Shown here: one piece after another, positions 47,501-59,700 of the stretch
Layout: each line of letters opens with the position of its first letter
Position numbering within the stretch: position 1 is the first letter of the stretch
Source of the DNA: Turnera subulata
Taxonomy: Eukaryota; Streptophyta; Magnoliopsida; Malpighiales; Passifloraceae
Reading direction: 5' to 3'
Length of the DNA: 64,000 bases
NCBI GenBank assembly: GCA_028386065.3
Contig: JAKUCV010006786.1
Coordinates: 1 to 64,000 of the forward strand
Made by a program: the position numbers and the translations under genes
The notes under the pieces: generated by a model
Told to the model about the DNA's origin: nothing
What the model saw: only the letters and a program-made list of their open reading frames with translations
Database searches by the model: none

Positions 47501-47965
47501 TTCCCGTGATTGTAACTCCTCTCTTTTTCCCATGGCACTCTAGTGGAGCTGAAATTGGAAGATTTGTTTCCATGCTACGAAACCCTTATTCCATTCTTAA
47601 ATCCTGTGCTGCATTTGCACTTCTTCAGGTAATAATGCATGGTTACTCACTCTATCACCCCCACTCTTGTCTTTTCAATTTCTAGCTCCAAGTTGTTTTT
47701 GAGTATCACAGTGTTCTTATTCCAGAAATGACGTTGGAAATGGTCTTGCTGAGTATTTATTGGGTACATATTATTTCTTCTATTGCAGTTTACCATTCCC
47801 GGGGGCCGGCACGCTGTGCACCATGCAAGCCTGATGCAGAGTACTGGAGCTGCAAGAACTCTGCGTGGTGCAGCTGCAGCAGCAACTGCACCGCTTGAAG
47901 CTAAAATTTTTGCCAGAATTGTACTGCGCAACCTTGAGCAACACCAGATGGAACCTTCCATATGA
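41507..47965 (+). CDS. ARABIDILLO: ARABIDILLO F-box/armadillo-repeat protein
   Basis: Twelve exons: 41507-42889, 43055-43213, 43297-43377, 43488-43619, 43866-43993, 44736-44823, 45859-45953, 46110-46173, 46452-46627, 46955-47176, 47544-47628, 47789-47965, totalling 2790 nt and 929 residues, essentially the Arabidopsis length. There is a basic N-terminus (SRRVRRK, nuclear-localisation-like) and an acidic run. An F-box follows (WTGLPDDTVILLFSCL...RASLSSTCKTWRALG), then LRR-like segments. About nine ARM repeats follow, with GALWNLS/GALANLA and GGVxALV phrases, many one per exon. ARABIDILLO proteins are nuclear F-box proteins related to beta-catenin-type ARM proteins that promote lateral root formation and are themselves proteasome-regulated. 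The ATG chosen follows an in-frame TTG region and gives the family N-terminus. Confidence 0.96.
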
Positions 47966-48869
47966 AGGCAGCTGTCAGGAATAAAAGATAGCCTATAATC
48001 AGGAGAAGTATATGTGTACCAATCTCGGAGCTTCCTTCTCAAGTAACCAAATTAACACATGCTGCTCTGTATTCTTTCCTTCATATATCTCTTCTCACTT
48101 CCACCCTGCCATTTATTAGATATGTAGAGGTGGTTTAATCGGGGCTTGAGAGTGATTTTCCGTTTTTTTTTCTTTTTTTTTGAACCAAGATTTTTTCGTT
48201 TTATAGTTCCTGTATCCATAGCACTTTTTGGTGGGGGTTTTTATCTTAGAAACAAGTTTATTTTAGCATCTCTTGTTTTCTCGTTCGAGTTGTACTCGTT
48301 TTGACCAATGTTACATTTGAGATTAATCTTTGTCCGAGACTAGTTGAGACCCGGCTTGCCTTTGAAAATTGTTTGTAGTATAAATAAACTATGGTGCACA
48401 CTATGACACTGCTTTCATATCTACCCTCAAATTTCCAGATCAATTCAATGTGCATTTCTCTTACCACCATCTTCCACAAAGCCTTTTCCATAACATTCAA
48501 ACATTGCGGGAAGATCGCTGTTACCTTCAGTGGAAACCCTGGCTTGTGCGACTCGTTTGACCTTAAATCAAGAAGAAAACTAATACCTAGGTTTTAATCT
48601 CAACGATGGCCGATTCTTGCAAATCTTAAAAAATTCAAGCCATTGTATCACTATCAACTATAATGCCAAAGGCCCCCACTTTAAACACAAAAGATTACCC
48701 ATATCCGGTTTGGAATGATCTTGTCCAAAAGGCAATTAGTTCTGCTGCAAATTGCTGAAATCGTAGTTCTCAATTAGACAGTAATGCACTCAAGCCTCCA
48801 GTGAGTGTGAAGAATGAATTAATATGTAATAGTTTCTTGGTTCCCGTGGTACATATTATTGGGTGGTAA
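47966..48869. other. Convergent intergenic region between ARABIDILLO and PPT
   Basis: 3' flanks of both genes; T-rich runs near 48160-48180. No coding exon recognised. Confidence 0.55.
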
Positions 48870-51800
48870 TTAATGCATAATACGCAGCAATGGCTGCTTC
48901 TTGACAACTCCAACTAGTTCCATCAGGAAGTTCTTCACTAATGAAACCCATTTATGATCTAAAGATTCCACCCGCATTGGCTGTGCAGATGCTTGGTCCC
49001 CCAAATAAGGGACTATGTACTTTTTCATGTCATTTCTGGAGATATCGAGATGATTGCCGGAGACGTTGATGAATTTAACTTTCCCAGCTTCATCCAAGGT
49101 TCTCAAACCAATCCAGTCTTCAATGTAGAGCTGGGTCTGCAATCAATATGATAAACTGATGTCACTAAATAACTAAACATGAACTCCAACTATTATGTCA
49201 ATGCTCCAAGGAATGAAGACGCTTGAACAAGTAGTAAGTCACCTCCTGAGCGGGCAAAACATGATCAAAGGATCCATCCGGGTAATAACCGAACCAAGCG
49301 GTTTCCTTTGGTATCAAAATTGTATCATGCTCAAACTGACATGCATTCACCCAAACCCCATCAGCATTACCAAAAATTGAATCATTTGAAACTAGAAGAA
49401 CACATGTAAGAGAAATGAGATAAAACTCCACTGACCATGATTAGGACCAAATTCTCTAGGCTGGCAAACCGCTCCTTGTACGTTGAATTCTGTGCAGCTT
49501 TTATCTCATTATTGAGCTTTGGGAGAAACTTGCATCCACTTAGATAATTGGCAATATCCTAGATAAGGAAATAGCTCTTGCTATAATGATTTGGCTGAAG
49601 AAAATGAACTTAAGAGAAAAAAAAAAGCAAAATCATGTCTTCATGAATATACTGTGAACGAGCTAGTAGTACCAGGAAGTATTCTTCATCTGCTATCTAT
49701 TTATCTACTCATTTATCTTTTGCTTTTGTCTAAAGGAAACAGCACAAAAGGTTAATTGTGTTCTCATCATCCCCTGCTTCAATTTATTTATCTCCTTGTT
49801 TAAATCCAAAATCATGGAGATTGGAGGACTGAATATCACAGAGAACTTGTGGAACAGAGCAACTGAAAAATGAAGTTCTAGACTCACAGTTGGGATTTTG
49901 AGATAACCGCTGGGTGCCAAATGTTCCTGCAATGTCATTGCAGATAGCACATCATTCAATTCAGAAATAATGTAGAACACCATAAGAAGGGAGGACATTG
50001 TTACTCTGTATGGAGTTAGTCACCAATGGTCAACTATACAAACAATTCACCAAGAGGGAATTTTATCAAGGCAAACGATAGTAACTTGGCATAAATTGTC
50101 TTTACCGTCACATCAAATACCTTTAACTTTCTCAGCTGGGAAAAATTATTTTATACCTGGACATAGGAGCTGTATATCTCTGACTTGATTAAGATATCCA
50201 CCAGAACGCACACAATGCCAGACTGCCAAATAGAAAAAAATAAGGCAGGACCAGAGCACATATCAAACCAGAATGCTTCAGATGGACAATCTATAGGACT
50301 CCAGATAACAATTCTAGGTTGAATCTGGCTATAGCATGCCATATTTAAAGGCTAAAAGAAACTGAGAGAAAAAATTGAACCAAGTAGACTTGGGCAATAG
50401 CACTGACCCCACAGAATGGGATCGAAGCAGTTCCAGCATGCGGACCTCCCACTGAGACGAAATTCTTAACCTACCACATATACACATGAAGGGAGGCATA
50501 TCACATGAGAGGAAACAGCAGTGACAAGGAACACGGTATATCACAAAATAATAGAATATCAGATAATTAAATGAGGGAGAACAATATGCTGCGGAAGATT
50601 CAGAACCTAGATGGGTTCACTATATATTCCAGGGACAAGTTTTAAGATACACTGGACATCATGCAGTTGCTAGCTATCCACAGTAAGAATGAGGGTCTCA
50701 AATTGGTCTTAGAACCAAGTTTGATATCTCTCTAGATTCCACTTCACATAATAAACAAGCTAGTAGTATACAAAAGAATAGGAAAATTCTAAGAAATTCA
50801 CTGCACATTTGAGATAAATTGCATATCAGAGTTGTTAAGGCGAAATCTTACAGGAGGGCCCCCATCACAAAATTCAATCAGTCCTCGTCCGATCACGTTA
50901 CCCTGCAATAGATAAGAATAGATGTTGATGAAAATTAATCCCACAAATAGATTATCTAAAGAATTGAACACTGGAAGCACGATAATTGAAATCACCATCC
51001 AAGGCAACTCAGCAGTACGAAAGCAAAAAAGTTTGAAAGTTGAACATGGTGGATACTGATATCCAACAATGAGTCATCAGTCATCACATAACAAAGAGGC
51101 TTCCCTCAAATCAAGAACGCATTTCAAATTCTATGTTAGTATCATAAAGACAAAAACCTACCAAGATAGTAAGTGGCTGGAAGTGCAAAGGTTATACAAT
51201 CATGGATAATCAGTAACCAGAGAAATAAATTAGTAGATTGATGAAGTTAGAAGACAAGCACACAAAAACAGAGACAGTCAGATCAACCTTGGAGAATGCT
51301 CCGAAGATTTAAAATAGACATCAAATGGCATGAGACCAAGCAAAACTATAAGACTAGAGAAAGATAAGCTTTCAACTCATAATCACCTGAGAAAGTCCAA
51401 CTATGTTGTAACCATCTCTGAGTTCATTCATATTCTTCACCTGTACAATGAATCAAAATCTTGATGGAGAACCAATTAAACTTCAAATCAGAAAGGGAAG
51501 CATAAATTTGTTTCCTACCTTCTCGCAGGCAACTGCTGTCTGCAATCACAAATAAAAAAGTCCATTAAATCGTGAGATATGATATGAAGAATGAAAAGTA
51601 TTTATTAGTCATCTGTCACCTGTTCCAGAAGGGGCATAGTCCAAGAATCCCACGATCCATCTCCTATTTCTCTGCAGAGAGGAGAGGAAATTAGACGACA
51701 ATCTTCAGGAAAAAAACAAGAAGGTACATGCTGAGTTCTTTGCAGGAAAGCAGCTAAGACATCCAGATGCGTGAAATAATTACAGAAACGCAAGCTTGAG

Positions 51801-53001
51801 CACATAGGAATCGACGCCAAGCAGTATGCAGAAAAAGTTTGATAGCTATAACCATGTATATGCATGAGATTTGACATAGTAGTTAGCCAAATTTCGCTTC
51901 AAAAATGGCTTTTACAAATTGATGGAATAAATTGTAAATTGAAGGCTTTGGGAGCAGAGGTCAGCAAGTGCATGTTAACACAGCCAAGGACATGATGTAG
52001 TTGTGGCAAACAGAAGCGTTACAATAACCCCCTATCAATCTGCTGGAGCTTTTGCATCCCTCCACCTCACCCGATCAACATGAAATTCTTTAAGTTGGTT
52101 TACCAACAACTTTGAGGAGTATGGATTCAGGGATATGTTTATGAAAGTTGAGCCAAAAGGAAAAGTCACGTCCATTTATGATATGGTGAGAGTTTAGATT
52201 CACGGGTCATGATTAACAAACACAATAAGAAAAATCTCATTGCATACATGCAGTATCCAGGGGAGCCAGACCAGTTGCTTAGAAGCTCAGTGAACTGTGT
52301 AACACCACGATTACGGCATTTATCACCAATACCTGACACAAAAAGGGTTACAGTCAGAATCTGATGAAAATAGCAACGGCTCGAGTTCGTTGACAGAAGT
52401 ACCAAAAGCATGTAAATGGCCCTAGTTGCTAAACATTTCGATTCTGAAAAGAGGGTTTGCCAATTTGGATTCTTTTTAAGTCTTACAAACAGGTTTCGAC
52501 TAAAATGGGAGTTGTACGAAAGAAAATCTGAAACTTGGGAGGTTTGTGGAGCGAAATAATGGTCCAATATCCATTGAGACAAGACTAAAGGAAGAAGAGT
52601 CACTCTGGTTTCTAAAGCCAAACGACATATGCTCTTAGTCCTATCGTTCCTGGTTAGTCATAACTCATAAATAATTAGTAGAAATTTCCAAAGTACCCAA
52701 TCGATTTGCTGGTGGACAGAAGTAGGGATACATGCCAAATGGCCATCTGAGAAGCCGAACCAAACTTCTCTTATTAGCTAGTAGCTACAAAACGGAAAGC
52801 TGACAAACAACTGATTCCCCAAAAATAGAAACTACAGAGAGAAAAAGCACGTGCCAAAGCAGTACTTTATTACAGTGATGGAGGGAGAGGGATGGAGGAA
52901 AACTTACCATGCAAAACAATGAAGGGCACACAGTGCGTGACTGAGATGAGGTAGGAGATGAAGACGAATAAGAAGATCATATTCACATGGGTGGTTGACA
53001 T
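48870..53001 (-). CDS. Palmitoyl-protein thioesterase (PPT1 family, alpha/beta hydrolase)
   Basis: Twelve exons on the minus strand: 53001-52908, 52332-52248, 51671-51620, 51539-51519, 51440-51387, 50902-50852, 50470-50408, 50222-50157, 49926-49888, 49558-49436, 49335-49243, 49136-48870, totalling 1008 nt and 335 residues. A signal peptide (about 1-27) leads into VPFIVLHGIGDKC. The nucleophile elbow is GLSQG with Ser101. Comparison with human PPT1 from memory places the acid in EHDTIL (Asp220) and the base in SGNHLDIS (His276), so the triad looks complete. The family removes fatty acyl groups from S-acylated proteins, in lysosomes of animals and probably the vacuole or secretory route in plants. 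Two in-frame ATGs upstream (53028, 53079) would lengthen the N-terminus; the chosen one directly precedes the hydrophobic signal. Confidence 0.93.
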
Positions 53002-53332
53002 AATTGATGATAGATGATGATAACCCATCAATGTTTTCCTTCTCCGAAAAGAAGAAACAGAGAAAAAGGGGGTGTTCAACTTTCAAGTCTTTTAGTAGTA
53101 GTTTACCGGCATAAGTAGTTACTAGTTCTAGTTAGTAGTGGCACTGTATAAATAAGCCAAGGTTTTTGATTCCTGGGATTTTGGGAGTCGCAGAGAATGA
53201 TGATGATTCACCGAGAAAGATGGCACTCCATAGACTGTAGGAAGACTAGTCTGGAGAGGAGAATGGTAGGTAGAGTAGATTAGATGGACAAGTGAGGACG
53301 AAGCATCAATCAACTAACTTTCTTTGGACTTT

Positions 53333-53369
<37 letters not shown>

Positions 53370-54218
53370 AGTCGTCTGATCCAGAACCTAGTATTTCCCA
53401 TTTTTATTGTCGATTGCGCGCACCCCCTCTTTTTTTCTTTTCTTTTTTTTTTTTAACCAAAATAAACTCTCTCTCTTTTCCCTTTAATCTTGAAGAGTTA
53501 AAAGATAAAATCTTGTTGTGAGATGGCCGGGGTAGGAGTTGAATCGGCAGGCAGGCTGTGGGAGCCAGCTCGATCTTAGCCTTTGGAATTGGAACTACGC
53601 CAGTTGAGTAGAACACATATCAGAGAACTTTTGTGATGACTTTGCATGGCTCTTGGGCTGGACTTGGGAGTAATTTATTGGGTCAAACGTGTCATCTTCT
53701 CTCATGGAGAGGCGTGTCATCTAAGAAAAAGGAGCCGTTCTGGGCATCCATCTTCTCTCAATCAGGTTCAAGCCCTCCAGGATCAAAGACAAGTTGGAAT
53801 GTCCACCCCCGCAATTGCAGCATGATAATAATGGTAAGAGTCAGCAACCACAATTGTCAATCTCGTTTTAAGTTTTAACACGCAAAACTAACCATCCACA
53901 CAACACAAAAATTGAAGTTGAATTTAGTATCAACGGGAACAATCAGCTCAAAAATCCATCTTTATGTGCATCTCAAGGAATATATCCATATCCATCCATA
54001 TGTTTGTTAGAATAGTATAGTTGGGACTCCAAAACTGTGATACATACAACCACATTAGTGTGATCTGAACAGGCTTCTTATCAATAATAAACGTCTCCAT
54101 GCACAGCATTCTTCCAAGATCGGTTGGCTTCAACCAGATGCATCAAGGGACCGCATGAAAAAAACCAAGTATTTCCTAATTCTATCATCGGCCTTGGGTC
54201 ACCAGTAATCATCCAACA
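53002..54218. other. Intergenic region between the PPT and PPR genes
   Basis: PPT promoter on the left and PPR 3' flank on the right. Contains a GA microsatellite at about 53336-53364. No coding exon recognised. Confidence 0.55.
53336..53364. repeat. GA microsatellite
   Basis: About fourteen AG/GA units upstream of the PPT gene; possible GAGA-type promoter tract. Confidence 0.9.
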
Positions 54219-56018
54219 CTACAAGGTTGGGTTTCCACTTTCAACATTGTATCTCATGTGCATCCACAACTGCCCCAAGAGAGAATTAATAGTTTCCCAT
54301 TGCGGGTGCTCTCCATCCCCAGATATAAACTCTGAAACCCTACTATCAACCTCTATGGCACTACCCCCAACCTCCTTCTTCGCTCCATTTCTCCACATCA
54401 ATCCCTCAATTTCCTGTACATCTTTCCATCGTTCCTCTGCAGCGTATAAGTTTCTAAGCACTATATAATTCCCATCATTCTGGGGCTCCTTATTTACAAC
54501 CTCATTTAGGATTCTCTGTGCTTTAGAAACATCCTTAGAGGACCCACAAGCACAGAGAAACGAAGTCAGTATTATTCCGTTAGTCTCATAGGGCATACTC
54601 TTGATCAAAGTTTCAGCCTCCTCCAAGAACCCTGCCCTCCCTAATAAATCAACCAAGCATCCATAATGCTCAATTTTTTGGGTGAGCCCAAACCTCTCCA
54701 TTGCTCTAAACCACTTCTTCCCTTCCTCTACCAGACCTCCATGGTTACAAGCGGACAAGACGCCGATCATGGTAATATCATTTGGCTTAAAGCCTTCATG
54801 TTGCATCTCCGCAAATGCCTCCAATGCTTCCATAGCACACCCATTCACTGCAAATCCATTTATTAAAGCATTCCAAGAAGCTGCTGTCTTCTCGGGAATC
54901 TCCGCAAAAACTTTTCTAGCTGATGAAATTTCACCGCATTTCGCATACATATCAACAAGTGCCGTGCAGACATTAACAGCTCGATGAAGTTTCTTCCTCT
55001 GAACCAGCCGATGAACCCAACCGCCCAATTCCAAAGCACCCAAATCAGCAATGGCCGGAAGAATGCTGACGATGGTCACTTCATCTGGTTCGAATAATGT
55101 GCCGGACTGCATTTGATGAAACAATTCTAAAGCTTCACGGGATAGTTTGTTTTGGCAATATCCACCAATCATAGCATTCCACGAAACTAGGTTCCTTTGA
55201 GGCATAGCATCAAACAGAGACCTCGCTGATAAAACATCACCACCACTGCAGTAGCCATAGATCATACTAGTCCAAGAGATCACATTCCTATCCGGCATCT
55301 CGTCGAACAAGCTTCGAGCTGAATCCATATCTCCCATCTTAACATAGCCGTCGAGCATTGCATTGTAGGCTGCAACGTCTTTCTCAGGCATCCTCTCAAA
55401 CAGAATCCTAGCATTGCGCATATCTCCACACCGCAAATACCCACGGATGAGGGCTGTCCGCGATACCAGACTTGTCTCCGCCATCTCGTCAAATAACTTC
55501 CTGGCGAATCCCAATTCCCCCAATTTTGAGTACATATCGACAAAGGCCGTCGAAACATACAAATCAGAGCAGAAGCCGGTCTTCAGGGCATGGCAATGTG
55601 TCTCCATGCCTTCCCAGGGAGTCATCCCCAAACCGCAAGCCTTGGCTAAGGAAGTAAGCGTGAAATGATCGGGAATAAAACCCGTACTCCCCCTGAGATG
55701 TTTAAAGAGAATGAGAGACTCGGAGAACTGGCGCACACCCAGATGAGCTTTGATCATGGCGTTGCAGAGAAAAGTATCGTCTCTGTGGGGTCTTACATCG
55801 AACACCCGGCGAGCGAGGCGGACCTGGCCGGAAGGAGAAGCGGAGAGCGCGAGGGAGGCACATGTGAGGATGAATTTGGTGAAGACGTGGGGGTTGGTTT
55901 CGATGGAATTCCGGAGCATGTGAGCTTGGATTTGGAAGAGGGCTCTTCTGGTATTGCATCCTCCAAGAAGAGACAGGCATTCCCGCTCAATGGGGCTATA
56001 AACCAGAAATTGCTGCAT
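54219..56018 (-). CDS. PLS-class pentatricopeptide repeat protein with E/E+ domain
   Basis: Intronless, 599 residues, typical of plant PPR genes. Tandem repeats are clear, with phrases such as NAMIKAHLG, TALIRGYLRCGDMRNARILFERMPEKDVAAYNAMLDGYVK, SWTSMIYGYCSGGDVLSARSLFDAMP and NVCTALVDMYAKCGEISSARKVF. The C-terminal part is E/E+ (GGSAIEVDSRVSEFISGDGEHPQ) and stops without a DYW deaminase domain. Such proteins bind organellar RNA in a sequence-specific way and usually recruit an editing deaminase in trans. It looks like Arabidopsis At2g44880, which I recall as the mitochondrial editing factor AHG11; orthology is unproven. The start is the first ATG, followed by a short hydrophobic leader that could be organelle-targeting. 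Confidence 0.92.
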   Translation of the reverse strand: MQQFLVYSPIERECLSLLGGCNTRRALFQIQAHMLRNSIETNPHVFTKFILTCASLALSASPSGQVRLARRVFDVRPHRDDTFLCNAMIKAHLGVRQFSESLILFKHLRGSTGFIPDHFTLTSLAKACGLGMTPWEGMETHCHALKTGFCSDLYVSTAFVDMYSKLGELGFARKLFDEMAETSLVSRTALIRGYLRCGDMRNARILFERMPEKDVAAYNAMLDGYVKMGDMDSARSLFDEMPDRNVISWTSMIYGYCSGGDVLSARSLFDAMPQRNLVSWNAMIGGYCQNKLSREALELFHQMQSGTLFEPDEVTIVSILPAIADLGALELGGWVHRLVQRKKLHRAVNVCTALVDMYAKCGEISSARKVFAEIPEKTAASWNALINGFAVNGCAMEALEAFAEMQHEGFKPNDITMIGVLSACNHGGLVEEGKKWFRAMERFGLTQKIEHYGCLVDLLGRAGFLEEAETLIKSMPYETNGIILTSFLCACGSSKDVSKAQRILNEVVNKEPQNDGNYIVLRNLYAAEERWKDVQEIEGLMWRNGAKKEVGGSAIEVDSRVSEFISGDGEHPQWETINSLLGQLWMHMRYNVESGNPTL

Positions 56019-56707
56019 CTATCTATCTATCTATCTATTCATGAAATGTTGTTAGAAGGAAAAAAAAAAAAACGAGTTTCTCCTCTTTTGAACCATCCAC
56101 GTCATCATCTCACCTCAATCATGGGAGCCTTTCTTTCGATTAAATACATATCTCTGATCTTAAATTGATTTTTTAACATTGGGGGGATTTTGAAATCTGC
56201 AACGCGTTCATTTCCCTCGCTCGATAAAGCAACGGCGTTTTTGAAGTTTGATTGGGCTTTTGCATCTGATTCTGGGACCCAACACTTTTTTGGTTGTCGT
56301 TTCTCGGCCCACGACCTCAGTCCTCCTCAAGGGTAATACTAATACATGTACGCATATATACAAGATGGGCTTTGTACTCGTAAATGGGTCTTGGGTCGGT
56401 AATTTTAGTAAGTTAGATAACACATGCAGGGCCCATATCCATGTGCGTGCAATGTGATTCATCACTCATTTGCGTTTTGCGACAAAAGAATAGTAAATAA
56501 CAGGAAGGATATGTTTGATACAAATTTGATTGCAAAATCACCTCAGGACCAAGTAAAGAAGGAAAACAATAATGGGATTGATATATATATATATATATAT
56601 CGCCCCACAGGAAACATTTAATATCCCAAAGTTTTTTTAGAAAAGAAAAAAAAAAAAATCAATGGAGGAAAGAATATGAAATGAAGTGATGTTTATGTTA
56701 TGTTATG
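56019..56707. other. Region between the PPR and H+-ATPase genes
   Basis: Upstream flank of the PPR gene (a TATC run begins right at its ATG, 56019-56038) and 3' flank of the H+-ATPase. TA run at 56580-56600. No coding exon recognised. Confidence 0.55.
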
Positions 56708-59700
56708 TTAGACAGTGTAGTGCTGGTTCATGGCATCAATGTCCAACCCCCTGAGCTTGGCAAACGATTCAACCTTGCCTTTCAGAGTGTGAAGCTCCGT
56801 CAACCTTACAGAGGAAAGCAATCATCAACAACATACAAATTAATCAACTATCCTACATTCCTATTCCTGTAGTATTAAATTATGGAGACAAAATAAGATT
56901 AAGAAGAAGACTATACTAATTACCTAGCAATCTCTGCACGCCTTCTAGCTTCTTCAGCCATTTGATTGATGTCCCCAAATGTGGTCCTGGCCTGATGATG
57001 ATGATCACCAGAATGAAGGCCGTGTAGTGTTCGCTGCTCCGTTGCCCATGCAGCCTCACGAGCTTCCCTTCCAAAGTCCTTTTTGCTGCTGAATGCCGTC
57101 TGCAGCAGCAGCAGCAGCAGGAGGTACCATATTATACGTACATGTATATATTATTATTAGCACACCACACACCAAATTATGCATGTCCAAATCTATATAT
57201 ATATATATATAAAGTATTTTTGTGAAATCCTGATGAGAATTAATGGGATTATATATATATATATATAATCCCATTAACTCTCATCAGGATTTCACAAAAA
57301 TACTTTATTGGACGACTACTTACTCTTTGCTCTATCATCATACCCCAGGCTTTTCCACTCAGTGCATACCGGACTGCAAATTTGATGGGATCCAGTAGCA
57401 AATACGTTATCACATTGTACAACCATATCACCCCTGTCCACCCCCACCCAATACTCCTTATCCCAGCAAACTTCCACTCTGCTGTCGCCGATATCACCGT
57501 TGCTACCTGCAGCAGCAGCAGCATCACCCATCCACGTCACATTTCATTAATCATATTCTTCTTGTCTATAACTAACTTCATATTAATATCCTTCTGTTAT
57601 ATTACAAAATTAACTACCTACAATGCAATCACATGCCATTGAAGAGACACACCATCACAATCACACACATACACACACATACCAGCTGTGCAATAATGAA
57701 GGCAGCAACAAGCAGAAGCCCTGGACGCTCCATAAATGACCACCCTCTTGACCGTGTCACAAATATCAAGGCCTGGCTGATGGTGCTCACTTGAAGATAT
57801 ATTGCCGACGCCAACTGCTCTTGAATTGGTGTCGAAATCTTCGGATCCGACATGTTAAAATGGTGCCGGTTAAAGTCCCTTACATTGAAATGTTTCTGCA
57901 TCCCACCCAAATATATTTTTTTTAAAAAAAAAAACAAAAACCAAAAACTTAGTAAAAGAATATTGATCAAGTAATTCCCAGCTGGTGAATTGGCTTTAGA
58001 TTTCTGATATATATGTATGTCAGTATGTAGAATTCCTTGGTTGAGAATGAGGGGATGCAAGCAGTACCGGGAAGAAGTTGGTTTCATATGCCGCCCAGAA
58101 GAATATGACAGTCATTAGAGCCAGGTAACCCCCAAGAACAACACCAGTCGCAAATATCTCACTCAGCTTCCAACTGTCTGGGAGGGGAGAGGGCTTCACT
58201 TTGTCTTTGGATATAGTCATGATTGTACCTGCAATTATTCATCAAGTGGCAATTCTAGTCAAAATAATAACGTCAACCAGCTGAGAGCTAACATTAATTA
58301 AGGGAATATACGCAAAACATTAATTAATTTAATTAGCATGAGTAGAGTTAGTTAGTAGAGAAACTAGAAAAACTAACCATCATTGAGAATGGCAATGACA
58401 AGAACCATAAAAGGAGGGAAGTCAAATTTCCAGAACACAGTCAGCAACATAAAACCTAGCTGTCAACCATAATCAGCCCCAAAATTCAGAAAAAGAAGAC
58501 AAAAGCTAGATGCAATTCTGTATTATTTCAGTTATAAAAGAAAAAAAAAAATTAAGCTTGGTGAAGGAAGTTTACCACAATACGTATAGTGATAGACACA
58601 GCATATATCTGCCAAGCATATCAAAAAAAAAAAAAGTTCAGGGTTCGTTGTATTGCAGTCAGCAAGTCCTTAATATTGGTGTTATATTTAATATTTATGA
58701 TTATGATATATGTTGCAATGCTTCAGGCATTGTAAGATTACCGTGTAATTTTTCATCCTCTGGAAGATTGCACGGCTTGTTAAGACAGCGCTAATGATCA
58801 CACTAAGCCCTGGTTCGGTTAGAACAATATCGGAGGCGCTACGAGCAGCATCTGTTGAATCTGCCACAGCGATTCCAATGTCAGCTTTCTTTAAGGCGGG
58901 GGCATCATTTACTCCATCACCAGTCATTCCGCAAATGTGCTTTCTGGCTTGCAACCTCCTCACAATCTCATATTTATGCTCTGCACATCATGATCAACGG
59001 ATTCATAATAAGGAGAAGAAGAAGAAGAAGAAGAAGAAGAAGAAACATGCAGCACTAGAAGGGCTGCGAAATCTTCAGGGACTAATTTACCAGGGAAAAC
59101 GCCTGCAAAACCATCAGCTTTCTCAATGAGCTCGTCAATAGGAAGTGTTGCCATGTCGGCATCCTTGCCTTCATTAAGGAGAGACGAAGAAGGATACATA
59201 TTTGTGCCCATTCCAAGCCTCCTCCCCGTTTCCTTGGCAATTGCAAGTTGGTCACCTGCACAGATTATCATAGGATGAAATCACAGCTGCATAAGAATTT
59301 CATCCACGAACAGTTAATGTACGGATGAGAATCATTCTTTCAAACTAGATTGGTAGTAATGGCCAGATACTTAAAACTTCTTTGGTCTTATTATAAGTGC
59401 ACATGCAAGACACCCACAACACAATGCGTCCTAGAGAAGAGCGAGGCTGAGCAGGAATTTTGAGGTGGAAAAAGAGGAAACAGTTAAAGAAATAGATTAG
59501 CAACTGCAGTCAGTAGCTAGTAGCTCACACCTGTGATCATTTTAACACTAACACCAAGATCCAATGCTCTTCTGATTGTTTCGGCGCTGTCATGGCGAGG
59601 GGGATCAAAGAGAGGGAGGAGGCCAACGAACTCCCATGGTCCACCTGGGCTGTCTTTGCCACCATCGGGCACTTCCTACATAAAGAAAAGTAAGACTTCA

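Noticed and set aside
53002..53079. Longer N-terminus for the palmitoyl-protein thioesterase
   Set aside because: Residues before the chosen ATG are not signal-peptide-like, and they push the hydrophobic segment inward. Kept as an alternative in the entry only.
49195..53521. Short frames inside the thioesterase introns
   Set aside because: Intronic or antisense shadows; all conserved protein segments are accounted for by the 12-exon model.
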